Shown here: positions 19,352 to 21,237 of the stretch, piece by piece
Layout: every line of letters starts with the position of its first letter
Numbering within the stretch: the stretch's first letter is position 1
Assembly: GCA_905397405.1 (NCBI GenBank)
Contig: CAJPVJ010000708.1
Location: forward strand, 1 to 21,237
Reading direction: 5' to 3'
From: Oppiella nova
Lineage: Eukaryota; Arthropoda; Arachnida; Sarcoptiformes; Oppiidae
DNA length: 21,237 nt
Notes under the pieces: model-generated
The model's input: the letters and a program-made list of their open reading frames with translations, nothing else
The model's database searches: none
What the model was told of the DNA's origin: nothing
Translations under genes and position numbers: made by a program

Positions 19352-19719
19352 AACTATTGGATATAATTTGTAATATTATAAAATTATCAATTAATTTCCA
19401 GTATTGAGATTCAGTAACTGAATTACTGTACTTTAAGTACTGATTAAACTTGATTTGCAAATAACAGTTAAACTCTATTATTGTACGAGATCATGAAAAT
19501 GATTTCTAAAATAATTATTATAATACACAAAAACTACTATAAATTATTGTGAGACACATCGATGTAAAATAATTAATAGAAAACTACAATATTCACTAGT
19601 TAATAAACATAATACTCAAAAACAGATTATTTATAAATATGCAAATTTGAATACAGTATAAAAGTAATCGTAAGATAATCTACAATTAAATTAGTCACTC
19701 AAGCGATCAAAAGTTGTAA
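19352..19719. other. Intergenic between H4' and H5'
   Basis: AT-rich, no gene seen; counterpart of 14713-15084. Confidence 0.6.
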
Positions 19720-21225
19720 TCATATTAAGTAACAGTCTTTGGCCTCAAGTTTGACGGATAGGGAAAAGCCTTCAGTTTTAAGATCAGGTGTGAGTCGATA
19801 AACAGTTAACTCTAAATGACCAGGCTGTTGAATCATTTGTCTGAACATTTCCAGTGAATGAACTGGCTCATCGTTCACTTCTGTGATCACATCGTTTTTC
19901 TTGAGTACGATATCACTGAATGGGAAATGGATTTGATTTTCATTAAATAATCGTTAATTACATTGATTACCAAATAATAGTCACAATTAATATGCAATTA
20001 ACGGATAATCATTAAGAAAATATTTGCAATACAAATGGTTTGCATTCAAATAGATAGCTATAAAATGTATATACACTTACCCGACACCCACCCGATTCCC
20101 ACACACCTGATCCCAGACAACGACACCACCATCTAATACATTGGCGAACTGGGCCTTCCCTATACTACCACTAAATAGGAGTTCCTTTATTTTCTTATCC
20201 AATGTTACGAGTAATAAGCCCAAAGATACCTGAGCTGTCAATTCATATCTCGCTTTCAACGCTATTTCGTCCGATTTTTGTGATTCAATTCCTCTGTCAA
20301 TGAAATCTAAAGAAATGGTAAAAACATCTCATATTATATGAACTGATAGTGCGATCACAGGATGTAATCAATTAAAACACAAACCTTTTAACGTATGGTA
20401 AGGAACGGCGTATTTCTCACGAAGCGCCTGATCTCCACCAGAATTCATAGCAACTACCTGTCCGTCCGTGTCAAACACCGCACCCCCGGAAAAGCCCACA
20501 TATGTGGCACAGGTGTGCATAGTATACAGACTGTCCAGACTGTGAACAGAGGTTTGTATGGAATGATTGCCTCGGCTACAGGTGCCGAACGGCCTGTCCA
20601 GCGATTGTACGACACCATCGGCTATACAATAGGATATTCTATGACTCCCCACACACATTACGGGTTGGCCTACTTTTACACCGGACTCAGGGAACTTGGA
20701 TGTAGTCATCTTGTTGTGCGGAAATTCAGTGGACAGTCGTATTAGGGCGCAGTCTATAGCCGGGTCCATATAAGCTACATATCCCTGGAGGGTAAATGCC
20801 TTACTCGCAGACACCCTGATCACTTGATCAGTATTGGGCGTAAACAGTGTAATGATTACAGGGGTTGACACATCTGATTGTATAACGTGAGCGCAGGTCA
20901 CTATGTATTGGGGGTCATAGGTCACGATCCCTATACCGTTGCCGTTTAGCAAACCACTAGACCCCGGCTTAATTGTAGCCTTCATGTAACTGAATGAGTT
21001 TATGAATACTATTTGAGTCCAGGCTATTCTGTAGGTGTAATTGTCCTGATCAGTGCCATTCATGTGAGCCATTCGTAACATAAACTTGTGGTTAGTATCG
21101 ATGTTTGCCATCAATTGTTTGCTCACTTTTGGGTGTCTTTTGTGCCAATAATTCGCACCAATTGTCGCACAAATGGTTACGATTTGTGGACTTTTGCGAA
21201 TAGATTGTGTCAATAGTTTATACAT
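19720..21225 (-). CDS. H4': HtrA2-like serine protease with PDZ domain, intact
   Basis: Complement(join(19720..19915,20081..20306,20385..21225)), 420 residues, phases 1 and 2. Basic N-terminus with a hydrophobic stretch at about 12-24; H113 (TCAH), D158 (AIDCALIRL, Ala in place of the usual Glu) and S246 in GFSGGAVF. The PDZ begins at VSLGLLLV and continues with KNDVITEVNNEPVH in exon 3. The protein is about 96% identical to the readable parts of H4. The ATG lies 12 bp from the window end, so its promoter is not seen. All catalytic residues are present. Confidence 0.88.
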
Positions 21226-21237
21226 TTGGAAAATAGT

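Larger units (their letters stand above)
17454..21237. repeat. Right arm of large inverted repeat
   Basis: Reverse complement of 13231-16974, running to the window end. It carries, on the minus strand, H4', H5' and the first 294 nt of the membrane gene. H4' and H5' have full-length frames where H4 and H5 are interrupted. Confidence 0.9.

Noticed and set aside
1-21237. CRISPR array, tRNA, rRNA or bacterial operon
   Set aside because: No spaced direct repeats, no cloverleaf or rRNA-like sequence seen, and spliced genes with animal protein families point to a eukaryote.

Overview
The window looks like a piece of an AT-rich nuclear genome from an arthropod, perhaps a mite or other chelicerate. 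The evidence is spliced genes with short GT-AG introns (about 55 to 360 bp), animal-type protein families (HtrA2/Omi-like protease, Spartan/SprT) and an interstitial CCTAA/TTAGG array, the ancestral arthropod telomere repeat. The species cannot be named from this sequence.

Layout. Most of the window is a local expansion of one HtrA-like gene. The full form has three exons with conserved phases (1, then 2): exon 1 is a membrane anchor plus trypsin-fold protease, exon 2 is a linker plus the start of a PDZ domain, and exon 3 is the rest of the PDZ. I call the copies P1 (52-1010, PDZ only), H1 (3599-5034), P2 (5535-6292, PDZ only), H2 (6483-7929), H3 (10508-12084, with partial exon duplications to about 12950), H4 (13243-14712, frame broken), H5 (15085-16427, frame broken), then on the minus strand H5' (18001-19351, intact) and H4' (19720-21225, intact). 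Between P1 and H1 sits a 5'-truncated non-LTR retrotransposon (about 1270-3288) flanked by TTAGG-type repeats. Between H2 and H3 sits a five-exon SprT/Spartan-like gene (8529-9828). Positions 13231-16974 and 17454-21237 are the two arms of a large inverted repeat. A small membrane-protein gene (16681-17094) ends the left arm, and its truncated twin begins the right arm, exactly at a single N (17453).

How the genes may work together. The intact HtrA copies keep His, Asp and Ser of the protease triad and an xLGx carboxylate-binding loop in the PDZ. The N-terminus is short, basic and then hydrophobic, which would suit an organelle or membrane anchor like that of HtrA2. P1 and P2 keep the PDZ but have no protease domain, so they could act as binding-only relatives of the proteases; this is inference. 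The SprT gene is probably a DNA-repair type metalloprotease. It appears to carry a second, N-terminal SprT-like domain that has lost its zinc site.

Most unusual signals: (1) the pentamer GACGC (either strand) occurs about 51 times in 1.8 kb, in all reading frames and in untranslated parts, only within the retrotransposon; (2) that element carries an extra ORF downstream of the end of its reverse-transcriptase ORF; (3) the tandem SprT/pseudo-SprT protein; (4) the PDZ-only HtrA paralogs; (5) the inverted repeat, whose arms are identical at the centre and diverge outward, with both broken genes in one arm and intact partners in the other.
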